DNA of 64,000 bases from Apostichopus japonicus. Lineage: Eukaryota; Echinodermata; Holothuroidea; Aspidochirotida; Stichopodidae. Each line of letters begins with the position of its first letter. The first letter of the stretch is position 1. Both the position numbers and the translations under genes were made by a program. The notes beneath the pieces were generated by a model. That model was not told the DNA's origin, made no database searches, and was given only the letters and a program-made list of their open reading frames with translations. Below are positions 11,776-25,200 of this stretch, piece after piece. The stretch lies in NCBI RefSeq assembly GCF_037975245.1, contig NC_092577.1:9089013-9153012 (forward strand). Direction: 5' to 3'.

Positions 11776-11820
11776 GGTTACAAATCCTACAGTTCATCAG
11801 AAGATGATACGGATGAAGAA
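11776..11820 (+). CDS. 45-bp micro-exon candidate, acidic
   Basis: It is bounded by TTTCTCTTTCTTGCAG on the left and GTAAGAATA on the right. Phase 0 gives GYKSYSSSEDDTDEE, an acidic, serine-rich peptide typical of a disordered linker. Joined to the 10055 candidate the frame stays open, and both are multiples of three, so either could be a cassette exon. The phase-1 frame is also open across both and gives a basic peptide, so the frame is not proven. No domain is recognisable. Confidence 0.45.
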
Positions 11821-12000
11821 GTAAGAATATCGAATATTTCCTTTTCAGTTTGTCTCATACTAAGTTATATTCCATGTGTAAACAACAGCTCATCTTCGTG
11901 AGACAGCCTTACATTTAATCAAATACAACATGAATATGAAAGTCATCGATGGATGGTAGTTGACAACAAAGCTCGTCAAATCTTCAAGATCATCGTAAAT

Positions 12001-12107
<107 letters not shown>

Positions 12108-12109
12108 GG

Positions 12110-13066
12110 AATTGTCTGAGAGTTCGTGTTAATTGCTGATAATTTACTATCAAAGTTTGTACATTACATGTATACAACCCCATGTCCGCCTACGTCTGTT
12201 GAGTAAATGGAATGTTGTTGTATCACGGATCGCTTGCCTCTTGAATTGCAAACAAGCTGATGTTTGTATATTGCTTATAATATCGAGCTAAGAATGACTT
12301 CAAAGTGAACTAATAAAAACAATAACAGTCTGAATGATCTTATCACGGATCTTAAACTGTTCATTCTGAGTAACTGCTCATATACTTTGGCAATTATTCT
12401 TAACAGTAATTGACTGATGGCAAGAATAATGGTGTTATATTTCATAATTTTATTTAGAGAGGAACTTTTAGATAAAGGGAGCTAATTTATGCATGAAAAC
12501 ACTAATGTCATGATGGTCTAGCGACGGAGCGTAATCCGATGATGAATAATCGTATCCAATTATTTGCTGCTTGTTTCTGTCTAGACCGTATCCATCGCAT
12601 TTTGTAATAACGTATTAATATGACTTAATATAACAAAAGAGCTATAACTGATACATTAACAAGAAGAGGCTAAATAATATGTTTTCCTTTAAACATTCGA
12701 CTAAGCTGATTCTACTGTATTTTATAATAGCCAGTGGGAGCATAGTTATACTAAATCACTAGTATTATTTTGCCGCTATATGGAAGAGTATTTGAGTACA
12801 TAAGATTAAGTGTGAGAATGAATTGAATAGTGACATAAGGCAGAAGTATTGTCTAAATGTGTTATAGTCAAATAAAACAAATTGGGTTGTAGTTCTCCTT
12901 CCATAGCCAATCATGTTTTCCGTAAATTCACCTTTATAATAAGCTAAATTTCTGGAATGTTCCCTTTGATGCTAACTTCATGATGACTCCCCTGTGCAGT
13001 TTTAAATGTTACTGTTACTTTTAACTTGATATAAACAACATAACACCTCCGAATTGCATCCATTAT
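12110..13066. other. non-coding stretch, no gene seen
   Basis: AT-rich sequence between the microsatellite and the minisatellite, with only short chance frames. Confidence 0.55.
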
Positions 13067-13500
13067 ATGTAGCAGGTGATGCCTGTTATTATGTGTAGCA
13101 GGGATCTCCTTCAGTCTATGTAGCAGGTGATGCCTGTTATTATGTGTAGCATGGATCTTCATTAGTATGTGTAACAGGTGATGCCTATTATTATGTGTAG
13201 CAGGGATCTCTGTCAGTATGTGTAGCATGTGATGCCTGTTATTATGTGTAGCAGGGATCTCTGTCAGTATGTGTAGCAGGTGATACCTGTATTTATGCGT
13301 AGCAGTGATCTCTGCAAGTATGTGTAGCAGGTGATGCCTGTTATTATGTGTAGCAGGGATCTCCTTCAGTCTATGTAGCAGGTGATGCATGTTATTATGT
13401 GTAGCAGGGATCTCCGTTAGCATGTGTAGAGGGGTGATGCCTGTTATTATGTGTAGCAGGGATCTCCGTTAGTATGTGTAGCAGGTGATATATGTTGTTT
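13067..13500. repeat. 54-bp minisatellite, about 8 copies
   Basis: The unit begins ATGTAGCAGGTGATGCC and continues TGTTATTATGTGTAGCAGG then GATCTC. Copies differ by a few substitutions. Because 54 is a multiple of three, the minus strand stays open for 159 codons with an 18-residue repeat (EIPATHNNRHHLLHI...). There is no signal peptide, promoter or splice evidence, so I treat the frame as a by-product of the period rather than a protein. Confidence 0.9.
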
Positions 13501-13639
13501 TGTGTCATCGTTTCACTAACTGTAACAGTTTGTCGATGTGACAACTTTTTTAAACAGTAATAATTTGTTTCTTTCTTTGTTACATATTTGAACTAGAGTT
13601 ATCTCCACGAGGAACAGCAGACTGTCTACGTGTACTCTT

Positions 13640-13720
13640 CCGGAGAGAGAGAGGGGTGGAGAAAGAGAGACAGTTGGACAGAGAAAGGGATAGATGGAGA
13701 TGGAGAGAGAGAGAGCAGAT
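13640..13720. repeat. GA-rich low-complexity tract
   Basis: A purine-rich run of GAGAGAGAG, GGAGAAAGAGAGAC and similar words, following the minisatellite. Confidence 0.8.
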
Positions 13721-13844
13721 AGACTGACATTGATCTCAGTAATGCCACAGCAGACTGTTTTATTTAGTTAACCAATCAATAGTCATAAGCCAAATTGGCC
13801 CGTCGACCTCCTCCAAGATTATACACATTATGAGGTTATCAACA

Positions 13845-14108
13845 CTAAATAATGTTGATCCGACGTCTGCCATCTTCAGTCAGCTGGTTTGCAGAACGAT
13901 CGGACCTGTTGGTTAAGTTGTCGATCCAACGCATATGTAGACGGCCTGGATTGCATTTGCAGACGCAAGGTAGACCATACAGTACAGCAGAAGTTAGACC
14001 TTTACATCGCACTGCGTGTCCGCACCACTTAGCTTTACGTTGAAGAACATTTCCAGAAGAGAACAACCAACGTCCCGCGATCTTTGTGTTTAACTCATCA
14101 TTTATCAT
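13845..14108 (-). pseudogene. fragment of a non-LTR retrotransposon RT C-terminus
   Basis: The 87-residue minus frame has the pattern RKAKWCGHAVR, then L-T-S-x-V-L-x-G, then GRLHMRWIDN and a closing EDGRRR. That order is the usual tail of LINE-type endonuclease/reverse-transcriptase proteins ('R..KW.GH..R ... GR....W.D.L'). The catalytic RT region is not present on either side, so this is a 5'-truncated and probably dead insertion. The starting ATG is arbitrary. The opposite-strand open frame is a shadow. Confidence 0.6.
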
Positions 14109-14601
14109 TGGTTAACCGTGTTTTCCTTTCTGTTTATTGATCATATTTTACAAGAAGATATTAATTATCAACGAATTTGAATTATCAAATTTAAATTTTG
14201 TGTTTGTAGACACGTGATTTATAGAACCCATTAACTGCTACTTCTTCATATAGCGATTGTTCAATCAGGTGACATATGGAACGGATTTACTGCTGTTATG
14301 TAGACATAGAGAATGCGTAATCGTGTTCTTTATCATATAGATTAAATGTAATTGCGTAATATCATAGTGAATGTAGGTTATGATCAAGTTATGAATTTGC
14401 AATGTTTAACTAAAGATTAATAATATATTGAATATTTAATTCCTTGTTACATTACACGGATCAACTACTGATATATAATATAGTAAATGTGTAACTTTAC
14501 TCGCATACTGCACTAAGCGGACTATCAGATGTCACATTGTAATGTACTTTATGAAATTTTTGCTGCATTTTCTCAGAATATACTATGCAGAAAGAGTTCA
14601 A
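14109..14601. other. non-coding stretch, no gene seen
   Basis: AT-rich sequence with no supported frame. Confidence 0.55.
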
Positions 14602-14744
14602 TTGATGCTACGCAACGGTAATAACATACATATGCTACGTAATCGTAATACCATACTGATATGACGTAATGGTAATAACATACTGATGTTACGTAATGAT
14701 AATACCAAATAGTTCTTACGTAAGGGTAACACCAAATAGTTCTG
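14602..14744. repeat. ~30-bp tandem repeat, about 5 copies
   Basis: The unit resembles GCTACGTAATNGTAATANCA followed by TACTGAT or AATAGTTCT, and copies drift progressively along the array. Each unit carries a TACGTAA or GACGTAA word. It has no coding potential. Confidence 0.75.
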
Positions 14745-15118
14745 AAATCAGAGGCAATGAGTGTTATTCTTTTCTCAGTTCTTTAATGTTTTTGTTTTTA
14801 CGATGAATGTTTAGTCAATCGTTAAACCACTCTTTATGCTACCACCAGATAATAGAAATGCCAAGTTGACCCAAGATTCTGGAAATTACAAGTTGGCCCA
14901 TAATACATAAAATTTGTGGTGTCAAATCAAATGTGTGTGACATTTTTGTTCTTAAATTTGATTATGTATAAGTATTATTCATTATTCATTCTAATACCTT
15001 TACCTATTCAACATCTATTATCAGTTCATATTTTGCTCTTTTTTCAGTCTTGTTAGGCTATCTCGTCGAGATGCTTTACTTTGCTTCTATGTCGTTCATT
15101 TCCGATTTTGTGAAAATA

Positions 15119-15452
15119 CTAGATATCATATAGGTAGGGGATGTAATCCTGTTCGAGATGGACGGAATGCAGCCCTGCAGGTAGGAAAATATGTCGGAGG
15201 AACCGTAAAATATATGAAAGTGGATCAAATTTAATACGGTAGGCATAAGTACAGACAGTTACCTTCAACGTTTGGAAGCAGAAAACAACCAAGACACGAA
15301 ACAGAGAAAATATGAGTCGGCAGAGAGCTTGACCTCCGCCCAAGACCTGGTATCACCCTCCCCGGGAGAATCAAACTAAATTAGAGTCCACCCGGTGACT
15401 GTGCTGTACCCTGCGGATGCAAGCACTCTGTCCACCGAATGCCTCCTCGCAG
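15119..15452 (-). mobile_element. tRNA-derived SINE
   Basis: On the minus strand the head (about 15452-15361) begins GGAGGCATTCGGTGGACAGA and contains an A-box-like GGTGGACAGAGTGC and a degenerate B-box AGTTTGATTC near 15370. The spacing fits an internal pol III promoter, but the tRNA fold is not intact. A ~240-bp body follows with GGGCGGAGGTCAAGCTC and TTTTCTCTGTTTCGTG. The 74-codon minus frame inside the body is incidental. The 3' end is not clear. Confidence 0.55.
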
Positions 15453-18400
15453 CTAATAAAGTCAAGCTTGTCAAGGGGAAATTTGAATATCCCAATCGAT
15501 TGGTCCCACCTAACTAACTTAAAGTTAGGAAACCCATTTTTCATATTTTTATCTAACGTTTTCAGCGCCCAAGACGGATCAGAATAATCACTTAGAAATT
15601 CGTGAACCTTGAGGTGGGAGGGGGGATGGGTGGGAATTGATGTGTCTTCAAATCTTCAAATCAATGTGATTTCGATTGTATATCTTTCACAGAGAATAAC
15701 CAATTGTGAAGCTGGTTGTATACCAATGTAACTTTTCAGTCAAACGATTTAACCTTCAATGCCTTCTTTTGTCTTTCGACAATTACAATGAAACTAACAC
15801 GTTTTTTTTTTTATTAACTTCGAAACCATTACAAAAAAACAATTCTTAATGTTTGCGTTTTTTCATAAAGTAATCTTATTGAAAATTCATCGAATGCGTT
15901 GGAGACACTATGATATCTGTCATAGGTCAACAATTGCATGTTACACTATAACTAAGCTGTTATATCGAACTTGTCTTCCTGGAGAAAACAAAAAGGAGGA
16001 CGTTTTGGTGTATATCGAACTTCAAGACATTTCTAGTTAACATGACGTCATTTACTTAGGTTTCTTTTTCTTATTTAGCTTCAATATTTCCTGTTACAGT
16101 TTGTTGTTACAAGTAATGACAGTTTAAGCATCATTTACCTTCACTTACAGCTGCCAGTTTTAATTTTAACTTTTTAATTGTTTTCATTTGTTTTTGTTGG
16201 GGTCCGGGTGCTTTGCCCTTTTTATTTTTGCTTTTGCCTTTGTTTATTTTTCAATGTTCATTCTGTAATCTATGGATTTTAAAGCCCACTGTAAACATGA
16301 TATGTGGTATGGTTTACGATGACGTGTATATTACGTAATATATTGATCATTACATAACATTAATATTTTGTACTTAATCAGTTAATTTAAAGATAATGAT
16401 TGGCTTTCCATTGTACTCTCCTTTATCTTATCACTACGCGAGCTAGACGTTTATATTCATGTATACTTTAGTTATGTATCTTCCCTTAAGTTCCATTACA
16501 GCCGATAAAAGACAATTCAGTGACGAGTCTGTTTCATTCAATAATAATTCGAAGAAGATAATGATAATCTGAACATTTTCTGTACTGAAGCTTGAAATCA
16601 ATGATCGTACTTCTATATATGGTAGGTCTTGTAGTTTACTCATGGTTGAGACCAATAGTAGTTGAACAATTTACTCGAAACATTTGATCATAGGTTTTAT
16701 AATTGCAAATTATTTCAGAATATTTTAAACAATGTAAGAATTTCATGAAAATATCGTTATTTTTTTGTAACCACGTCTTTGCAGTTTCTTATGTTTGGCT
16801 TTAAATGCCCAAGCTTTAAGACTCTTGCAAGCAAACAAACAGGTCCTTTCATGTTATTCCCTCGTTGTGCACATATTATTGTAACCATTTCTGGGGTAAT
16901 CTTCCACTAGCAAATTGCTAAGAAAGCAAACTTTAAAATGAACTATAAATCGACTTTCATGAATAGTTGTTTTAATTTTTATATATTATATCCGATATAG
17001 CACATTGTTTATGAATGATTCCGTAATTTGCGATCTTTCTATTGTTCTTTCTTCATTCCTTATTGGTTCTTTTGTCTTTTCGTTTTCTTTTTGCTTACTT
17101 TTACCGCTTTTGCTATTCATGTGATTAAATAAAGGTAATGGGAGATCTGTTTGTATAATGGACATAGGTAATGTGAAAGCATATAGTTGGTTAGCCTTAC
17201 AGTACGTATTCGATGAGCTGTTTTACGTGATTAACTTAGAAAAGTCAATATTTGCTAATCGTTCCGTCATCCTACTAAAAAGTATTAACACGGACCTTTC
17301 ACTTTGTTTTGTTGTTTTCGTTTCAAAACACCTTACATTATACTTGTCATACATTACAACATGTCCTCGTTTTTGTCCAAAAAATAAATAAACCCATATC
17401 TAGTTTGTTGCAGTCTGGTATCCATTTTGTAACTTAATTGTACCAAATTCATATGTAACTTGTGACTACAAAAACCGTCAGAGATAAGTTTGATTTTACA
17501 ATTTTTACTCTAAGTTTTTATTGTATGATTATATGGTGGTTTGAAAGGCCAAGATGTAGACCTACTGTGTCAGTAAAGCACGACATCAGAATAAATATTG
17601 TTTATTGTTTTCGAGTTTCAGACTTTCAGGAAGTTGTCGAGTTGCAATAAACTTGACAACACATCAAACATATGACTTTGTCGAGTCGAGTCGATAAGTC
17701 AAGCTAACCTGTACAATCTTGGATAAAGAAATGTCAAAACTACGTTAATTTAGACTTACACTCACGTGATACCTCGACAATAAATATTAAATTGTTTGAA
17801 TGTCGTGTTACATACTAAAGCAGTAAGTCTATAACTTGTTTGTGCCTTCACAACCGCCGTGGAATCGCGAAATCGACTAAATAAAAAATCAACGATTTTG
17901 TGATCCGTTTCCTTTCTTCGTCTGCTTACTGTACTCTACTGCAATGTTAGTGTTAGCACATGTACTAACTTGAAGATGTTATCTAAATATTTTTAATGGC
18001 AACCAAAATCTTTTTTCCTAAGCTTGAAGTTATCCTTGAAGGTTCTGTTAAGTCTATGAGTCTATACACAAACGTCAATGCATTTGTAGCAAAGTATCTT
18101 CAATCTGGTTACGTGGAGCAGGCTCCTGCGATTATTTCCTAAGTATTATCCTCGGTATTTATTTCATTGTGTGGCCCTATATACATACTTTCATGAGAAC
18201 TCCGGACTGTATGGCGTTCCATGTAAATGCAAGCACACATGAATATGTGATGTAACAATTGAGATGGTTGTGGTCATCTTCTACGTCATATTCCCTCAAA
18301 CTGTAACCAGATGAATTTGTGTATTTTTTTTATCTTGATTTAAAGGTTAATTACGACCAGTACAAAAGGACAATATGTTACAATTTTCGACATTTCATTG

Positions 18401-18632
18401 TACAATCAACCTAGCTTATTTTGTAAACATAACCCGGTAAATTGTTTCGAATAGCATCCTTTCAAGAAATGGACGGCGTTTGATAAAAGATTGTTCTCCT
18501 CCTGCATTCAAATGACCTATGATAGAGTTTTTGTGTGTTAAACCTGTTATTATACAACAGACCAACTGGTTTATCAGTTGATGTCGTTTTGCTTGATTAC
18601 AAATCGTTTCACACAAGAAGCGTAAGTTTGTA

Positions 18633-18636
<4 letters not shown>
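15453..18636. other. non-coding stretch, no gene seen
   Basis: About 3.2 kb of AT-rich sequence with T runs near 15803-15812. Open frames at 15849, 16443, 17158 and 17462 are short, AT-codon biased and have no paired splice sites, so I do not call them. Confidence 0.5.

Positions 18637-18690
<54 letters not shown>
18637..18690. repeat. (TA)n microsatellite
   Basis: About 54 bp of alternating A and T. The minus-strand open frame over it contains a YIYIYI run and is rejected as a gene. Confidence 0.97.
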
Positions 18691-18692
<2 letters not shown>

Positions 18693-18747
18693 CCGACCGT
18701 TAGGCAACACTTCATGTGAAAAAAAATAGCACTTAGGGCACCATTTG

Positions 18748-18780
18748 ACTTAGGGCGACATATATACTGTCGCCCTAAGT
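18748..18780. repeat. perfect inverted repeat with CGCCCTAAGT motif
   Basis: ACTTAGGGCGACA (18748-18760), a 7-base loop TATATAC, then the exact complement TGTCGCCCTAAGT (18768-18780). A further half copy, GCACTTAGGGCA, lies just upstream at 18729-18740. The same 13-14 bp word is the core of satellite B 26 kb away, so this is a related isolated copy, probably the end of a mobile element. It sits next to a TA microsatellite. Confidence 0.85.
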
Positions 18781-19129
18781 TCTGCCTTTTAAATTGGAAC
18801 GATAGAGTTACATTCTGCAAATATTGTTGGAAGCAAGTCAAGGGGGGTTGAAAAATGTTCGTTTCTATTAAGATTTATAAAAAATAATTAAAAACTAGGT
18901 AAATTAGAAAGCATTGAAGATGGGCATTCTGATATTGGCTATATGTGCGTGTGTTAAAAACAGCACTTTCGGCAACATTTTGATTATGGCTTTTAAAATG
19001 AAAATCGATATGTATATCTTTATTATAAAATCACCCTTTTAAACATATTACCCAAAGGAAAAATATATTAGCCTCTTTTAAGCAATGAATAGCGAAAATG
19101 AAGATATATTGCCAATATTGTATTGCACG

Positions 19130-19297
19130 GTATCTTATTGCACCGATGAGAAGCCGGCCCTCTATAACGTTACGCTCTTCGCGCAGTACGGCTATACGTA
19201 CGCGAACCTCGATCGTGCCTAGCTAGCCTATCGAGTATATGCCTAGATACAGTCCATCCAAATGCAGATGTGCAAGTCACACGGCGCGGGAAGAACG
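19130..19297 (+). promoter_or_regulatory. CpG-rich block with first-exon candidate
   Basis: This is one of the few CpG-dense stretches in the window (words such as CGCGCAGTACG, ACGTACGCGAACC, ACGGCGCGGG). It ends in a strong donor, CG|GTAAGT, at 19297/19298. An ATG at 19262 gives MQMCKSHGAGRT up to the donor. This could be a promoter plus first exon of a plus-strand gene. No matching next exon is recognisable, and I cannot link it to the SET gene 6.6 kb downstream. Confidence 0.35.
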
Positions 19298-22200
19298 GTA
19301 AGTTAACTATTTGCGTAGTTCATTTAATGGCATAAGCGGCCGTATTATATTTTCGAAGCACACTCTCCTTGGCTATTATTTATGGCTTTCTCCTAATTAC
19401 GCCAGCTGGTTAGGTCTATAGGCTGTGCATAACGTTAGGCCTAACTTAGTTAAAACGTAACTAGCCCTATCATAGGCCTAATTGATATTATCGTGTATTT
19501 ATTAGCCTAGTACTTAGTAGTACTAGGGCAATTCCAAACGTTTCGCATCAGGGCCATTCGGAAACTTAGAAGAGAGTTGTGTTGGAGTATTGATAGGTTT
19601 TTTCACATATGAATATATATCTGAGCTAGGTTGCGCTTCATTGATAAACCATGATTCATTATTTTACCGATTTTGGACTAGCCTAATTATAAAGGCCTAG
19701 TGCCTACTGCATTTTGTATGGAAAAAAAGGTCATTTATTGCAACAAAACATTTATCTTGGGATTTCTCTGAAAGTACTTATTCAAATCACCTGTTAACAA
19801 TACCACCAATACTAACTAGTGGCCTATGTGGCAAATACCACCTATAAGCTTGGAAAAATATGGCATTATCGCTGCCCGCGGGGGAAATTTATTATAATGC
19901 GCCCACCCAAAAAGAAAATGATTAAAGAGTTCCATTGACAACACAAATCATTTTTTTCTGTAATACAAAAGTTCAATAAAGTCCTTTGTAAAATTACTTC
20001 AAGATACTGATGATAAACAATTCATTAAATCATACCCATAACAACCATTGCAGGCATATCAATTCCTTAGCGCCATTCCCTGTGTGGCACGCGAACTGAG
20101 TTCGACCGCCGCAGTTTTAGGCCTATGACTTTACCATATAGACCATTTTCCTACAGCCATAACGTGAACAGTTTATACCGAAAAAACTTAGTTCAAACGG
20201 CACTAAACAGAGAAATGTGTTGTCTCTCAAGTTCTGTTCTTTTCTTAACAATACAGTTTAAAATTCCACCGGACTTGGGTGATTTACGATGCAAGGTTAA
20301 TAAATATCGAACTCAAAACCCTCATTGAAAACGCACAGTAAATACTGAAGAAAATCACCATTTGATAGCCGTACTTTGTTTGCGTAACCCTCCTCTTGAA
20401 TATTCATTGACAAATTTAGTTCAAACGGTTTTGGGAAGTATTTTTTCTTTATATATAATAACTTTAAATTGATGTTAAATTCATTTTCATTGGTCACTAT
20501 CTTCAATCGGACCAAGTACAATCCAATCGAATATCTTCTAAGAAAAATACAAGTTACGCTTTCTTCGGTGGGCATGCCGTTACATAATATGTGTACTGTA
20601 TCCTGTACTCTGCAATAGGGTACAGCCACAATGCACAGTGTTCACCTACAACGCCACAGCCGAGATTCGCTTTCAAAACGTCATATTTTATCGAACTTAA
20701 TATTATTTCAAAGAAAATGACCGTAGAATATGCATCATTAAATGTTGAAACAAGTAATTACCAATTAATTTATCTAATGCAATCCTAATTATAGAAAAAC
20801 TGTTTAAGACCCCCCCCCCCGATGAATGGAATAGTCCAACCAACTTGTCCGCACAGAGCCACAGGATTTTCGGTCAAGGTGATGAGTCATACGCGTTGGT
20901 CAGTAAGAGGGCTATTTTGAAGGATGTTTAGTGTGCATTTTAGAAAGAAAGGAATTGATATGTCTGATTGATTCCGCTAACTTTCCAGAAATAATAAATC
21001 CCAAGAAAAACAATCCGAAAGTTGTAAAAGCTTGGACGGACACATGATGTGCATCTCAACAGTGACTGGTTCAATATACCCTAATGTTGAATAGAAAGAA
21101 CATTTACAAATTTATCACTGATGAATGATGTTGCGAGCAGTCGGGATTACTGCACGCTTCAGGTGGCATACTCCTATTAGAGTCTATATCAATCCGCTCG
21201 ATTGTTCTCCTTCAGGAAAAGTGCCGAAAAGCAGCGGGAGAACATCTTTTGTGACCTGTTATCAATCATAATCTAGTTTTTTGTGGCTTGCATGTTGAAG
21301 AGCATGAATGGAAGTACATGTGGTGAGAAAATTGGGTCAATTGAGGCAATTTTAGACCCCTTTAGGCCTCCCGGGAGCAGCGTAGGAAATTTGTTTACCA
21401 CTGAGTGAAGAGGTTTGTTTACAAGTGACGAAAACTTCCGGCTCGGATAGCAAAAAATCTTCATGGTCATGGTACGGAAAATTGATGGTGCCATGAAAGG
21501 CCAACTTGTCAGCTATCCGGTGATGGGTAGCGTTTAGCTAGTGAAAACCTCTATCTAGACTTAGAGACCACATTACTTTTGTGATTTAGTGTGTAAGTCA
21601 ATGGGGCTTTTAATGGGCGTATGCTACCTTCAGTTCTATTTAACCTTTTCATTTATCATATTTTAGTACTTAATTTCCGGTCACGCTCAGGAAACAATTA
21701 CGACATTCCTACACGGTCGATTTGTTTACTGTAAGAACTATTAACCGTTTTTTCTCAGGAAAGCTTGATAGTCTGAAGTTATTATAGCTTGAAATTTTAG
21801 TATACTGCCAAAGAAGTAAGTTGTTGTTTTTGCATTGATATTTTATGTAGAAGTAACGGGAAATTTAGTATGTTTAGTTTGGTTTAATTGCACGTCTTTT
21901 TCGATCTAATGTAGTGCAGGGTTCACTTGCGCGAATTCAAATTATTCTGTTTATGTACAGTATATGCATTGATTAGATGCATTGATTATGTTTTTTTTAT
22001 GCTTTTATTTGTAATTCAAGCATATCTGTTTAGAAACAAAGTTTAAAGGCTATCATTAATTAGTTTTCTCTTATAATGTTTGACTCCCAGATTGAATGAA
22101 ACTCATTGACGTAAATAATAGATCAGATCATACAGTTTTAGGCAGTTGCTAAAACTCTGGGTATTCTCTAGTCTTCGCCGGTCCAAATATCACAAAGTGA

Positions 22201-25200
22201 GAATGAAAACAACTCTTTATCCTAATTTTTAGTTGATTTTCCTTTTCTGAACCTTCCTTACAGTACTGTATACATCTGGGAAATGGACAGAACAATTTCT
22301 AAAGTATATCTATAATTTTGGGAACTGTAGTACCCTACCCTAGAAGGGGAAAGTTGAAGGTCAATAGTGCAAAGGAATAAATAATCTTGTTTGATAAGAA
22401 CTTAAAGTACATGGGAGGGGGATGTAGAATATCACTTCATAACATCCCTCTTGCCTTGAGAAAGTTTTGAACAAATTTCTCTTTAACTTGTGAAGTAGGT
22501 AAACTTCAAAGTTACATCAAACAAATTTCATGATAAAAAGATCTTACATCATGAATATAAAAAGGATATGATAAAAAAGAATACAAGTGAAAGATTTTTG
22601 GTCAATGAGAGGTTTGATGTAAATGAAAGGAAAAGGACTGTTCCAACCCTTAAATGTTTAAAATGTATTTTACACTTAAACAATAGCATATTTATGCATT
22701 CTACTTTCAAGACTCATGTTCTGTGAAACACACTAAAATATGTCACCATTTTCCATAGGTAAGGCTACACATGAATACCAATGGTGCTCTCGGAATATAA
22801 GTCCTAGAAAAGTATCTGCAAAACTAGGTACAGTATGCTACCAAAGCAGACATGAGAATCATTACCTTGAAATTCAAGATTACTTTGTCAGAAAGAACAC
22901 TGATAACAGTATATTCATTTGCTGTCTCTGTAAAGTGAGCATTGATACTTGACCCATCAAGTCTTTGCATATAATCGACTACACATTAATCATTAAAGGC
23001 AAGTGTCATGGACCAAATCAAAGGTTAAAGTAAAAGCATATGTACATATCAACCTGCAGAAACCTACGTTGCTAATGTAGAGCGAACATTGTCGTTACCC
23101 TTTCCCCTTCCCACCTTACACAGTATATGGCATAGAACGGCATACAGCTGTTAGTGAATATTAACACTTAACTCGAACCACATAAAACTACTCCAACTGG
23201 TAAGTATCTATTCCAGTTCCTGTTACACTGTGCTGCACTGTGCCACACAGTATACAGTACCATTCTTACACAGATTCACTTTTATCTTTTATCTGTAATC
23301 AATCCTAGGGCAATTTCTGTCTCTATTGCTCTTCTGCCCAGCACTTAGAACTTGTTAAGATGAAACCAGTACACTAATTTACATAGCTGTTTTAGTCACC
23401 GATGCTTTCACACAGAGGTAAAATAATTGTTATCTAAGATGTGGTTATTAGGATGCCAAATTTATGTCTAACGAGAAACAGAACTAAAGAGTCATCTGCT
23501 GAACCTGTTCTATAAAAAGTATTATGTTTATGGTCATGCATGTTGGAACAGGTGTTTACATTCATGGATATGTGAGTTGGTGCATTGGGACATTTATACA
23601 TTTCATGGTGAGATCTTCCCTCACTGCCATGGTTTAGAGTCGGTGCACATATTGCCATGTCAAAGATTTGATGAATTTACTGTAACTTTAATGACTAGAA
23701 GTCTTGGGATTGGTCAATATATTATGGCATTCATGGTATTGAATTGAATGCAACAGATGTATAGTGGTTTGATGTAGTGACCTGTAATTGGTATGGCCTG
23801 AGGCTGTTTTCTTTCTTGAATGTGTAATCATGGAGCTATAAACAGAGGTGTAATAAACTGGTGACTGTCAACCAGTGTTCCAATTACAAAAAAAAAATTG
23901 TACATGCACCTGTGCATGTAGGTTAAACAAAAATTACCTGCACAAACAAATCATTACCTGCACCCCAAGTGAAAAATACAAAAAGGGTGTTTTCAAAGTT
24001 ACTCCTGGGTTTTGTTTATGTAGGCCATTTCGGGATATGATGATTACTGAATATTTTACTTGCATGCACATGCACACATAGCTTACATGTGTGCATGCAC
24101 ACGTGCGCACACACATGTAAGCTATTTAAGTAACATGCAGTCAAAAGTTACATGCATTAATTTTGGTGCTGTCAACCCTTTGTATTCACATGTCACCACT
24201 GGTTTGACAGATTTGCTTGCAACTCTCCAATCTTTTCGAGCAATCACTAGTAATTTCACTAATATCCACTATAAATTTAACTTTAATCGCTGAATAAATT
24301 GTTGGCCAAATCCACAAGTTGCAAATTTTATGCTACATCACACCAAAATAAATCTACACGTTTTTTAAAAGGTAAATACTGACCTATCAATATGAAACAT
24401 TTGAGAGATGCAAAAACTCATCTGCACATCTCAAAAAAAAGTATTTCTTTCCTACAAAGTGAAACACATTTGCCAATGGTTGGTACTATTATGAAGAAAA
24501 GGCCTACAGTAGCTACAAAATGAAACTCCTATATTTTTGCATTAAAGGCATACATGTAAATAACATTTTTGGTAATGTACATACACAGTAACTCATAGAA
24601 AATGACAGGCTAACCCTTTATTATAACCTATATACAAACTATGCCATTTAAACTGCTTCTGTACACATAATACACATGACTTTATCCACTATTTGGTTTT
24701 GGCATTCCTGAACAATCCATTACACAATAAATATCTTCTGCTTGTGAACAAATACTTCTGGCAGATATTGCATTACTGGGTGGAATATCATGATAGTCTT
24801 ATATTATAAATTAATAAAGAATGGACACGCCCCTTGCTGTAGCTGCAAATCTAAACATCCCATTTTGAGTTGAAAACCTTGATCAGTGCGTGCAACTGAG
24901 TGAATTTCATAGCTCTCAACTCTGCTTGTTAAAAAATGTGACTAGTTTTCATTTGAATCACTCTACTTATCAATGGTTGAGGTTGAATATACAACTCTAA
25001 AGGGGGTTCACAATTTCCCTTTCTAGTTTCTAATCTACCAACCTTTTTTTGATGCAAAAGAGGAACTTCAAGTACAGGTACAGATGCAACAACTGGCATT
25101 TCTAGTGAATATTTCAAACCCATTGGGAAGCAATTCACAATGAAAATCAGACCAGTTGTGAAGCAATTCAACTAAAATTTTCAGAATATGCTTATTTGTG

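Noticed and set aside
18416-18841. 141-codon minus frame
   Set aside because: It runs through the TA microsatellite and the CGCCCTAAGT hairpin; no domain, no splice signals.
20297-20629. 110-codon minus frame
   Set aside because: No recognisable motif, no paired splice sites and no neighbouring exon; kept out for lack of support.
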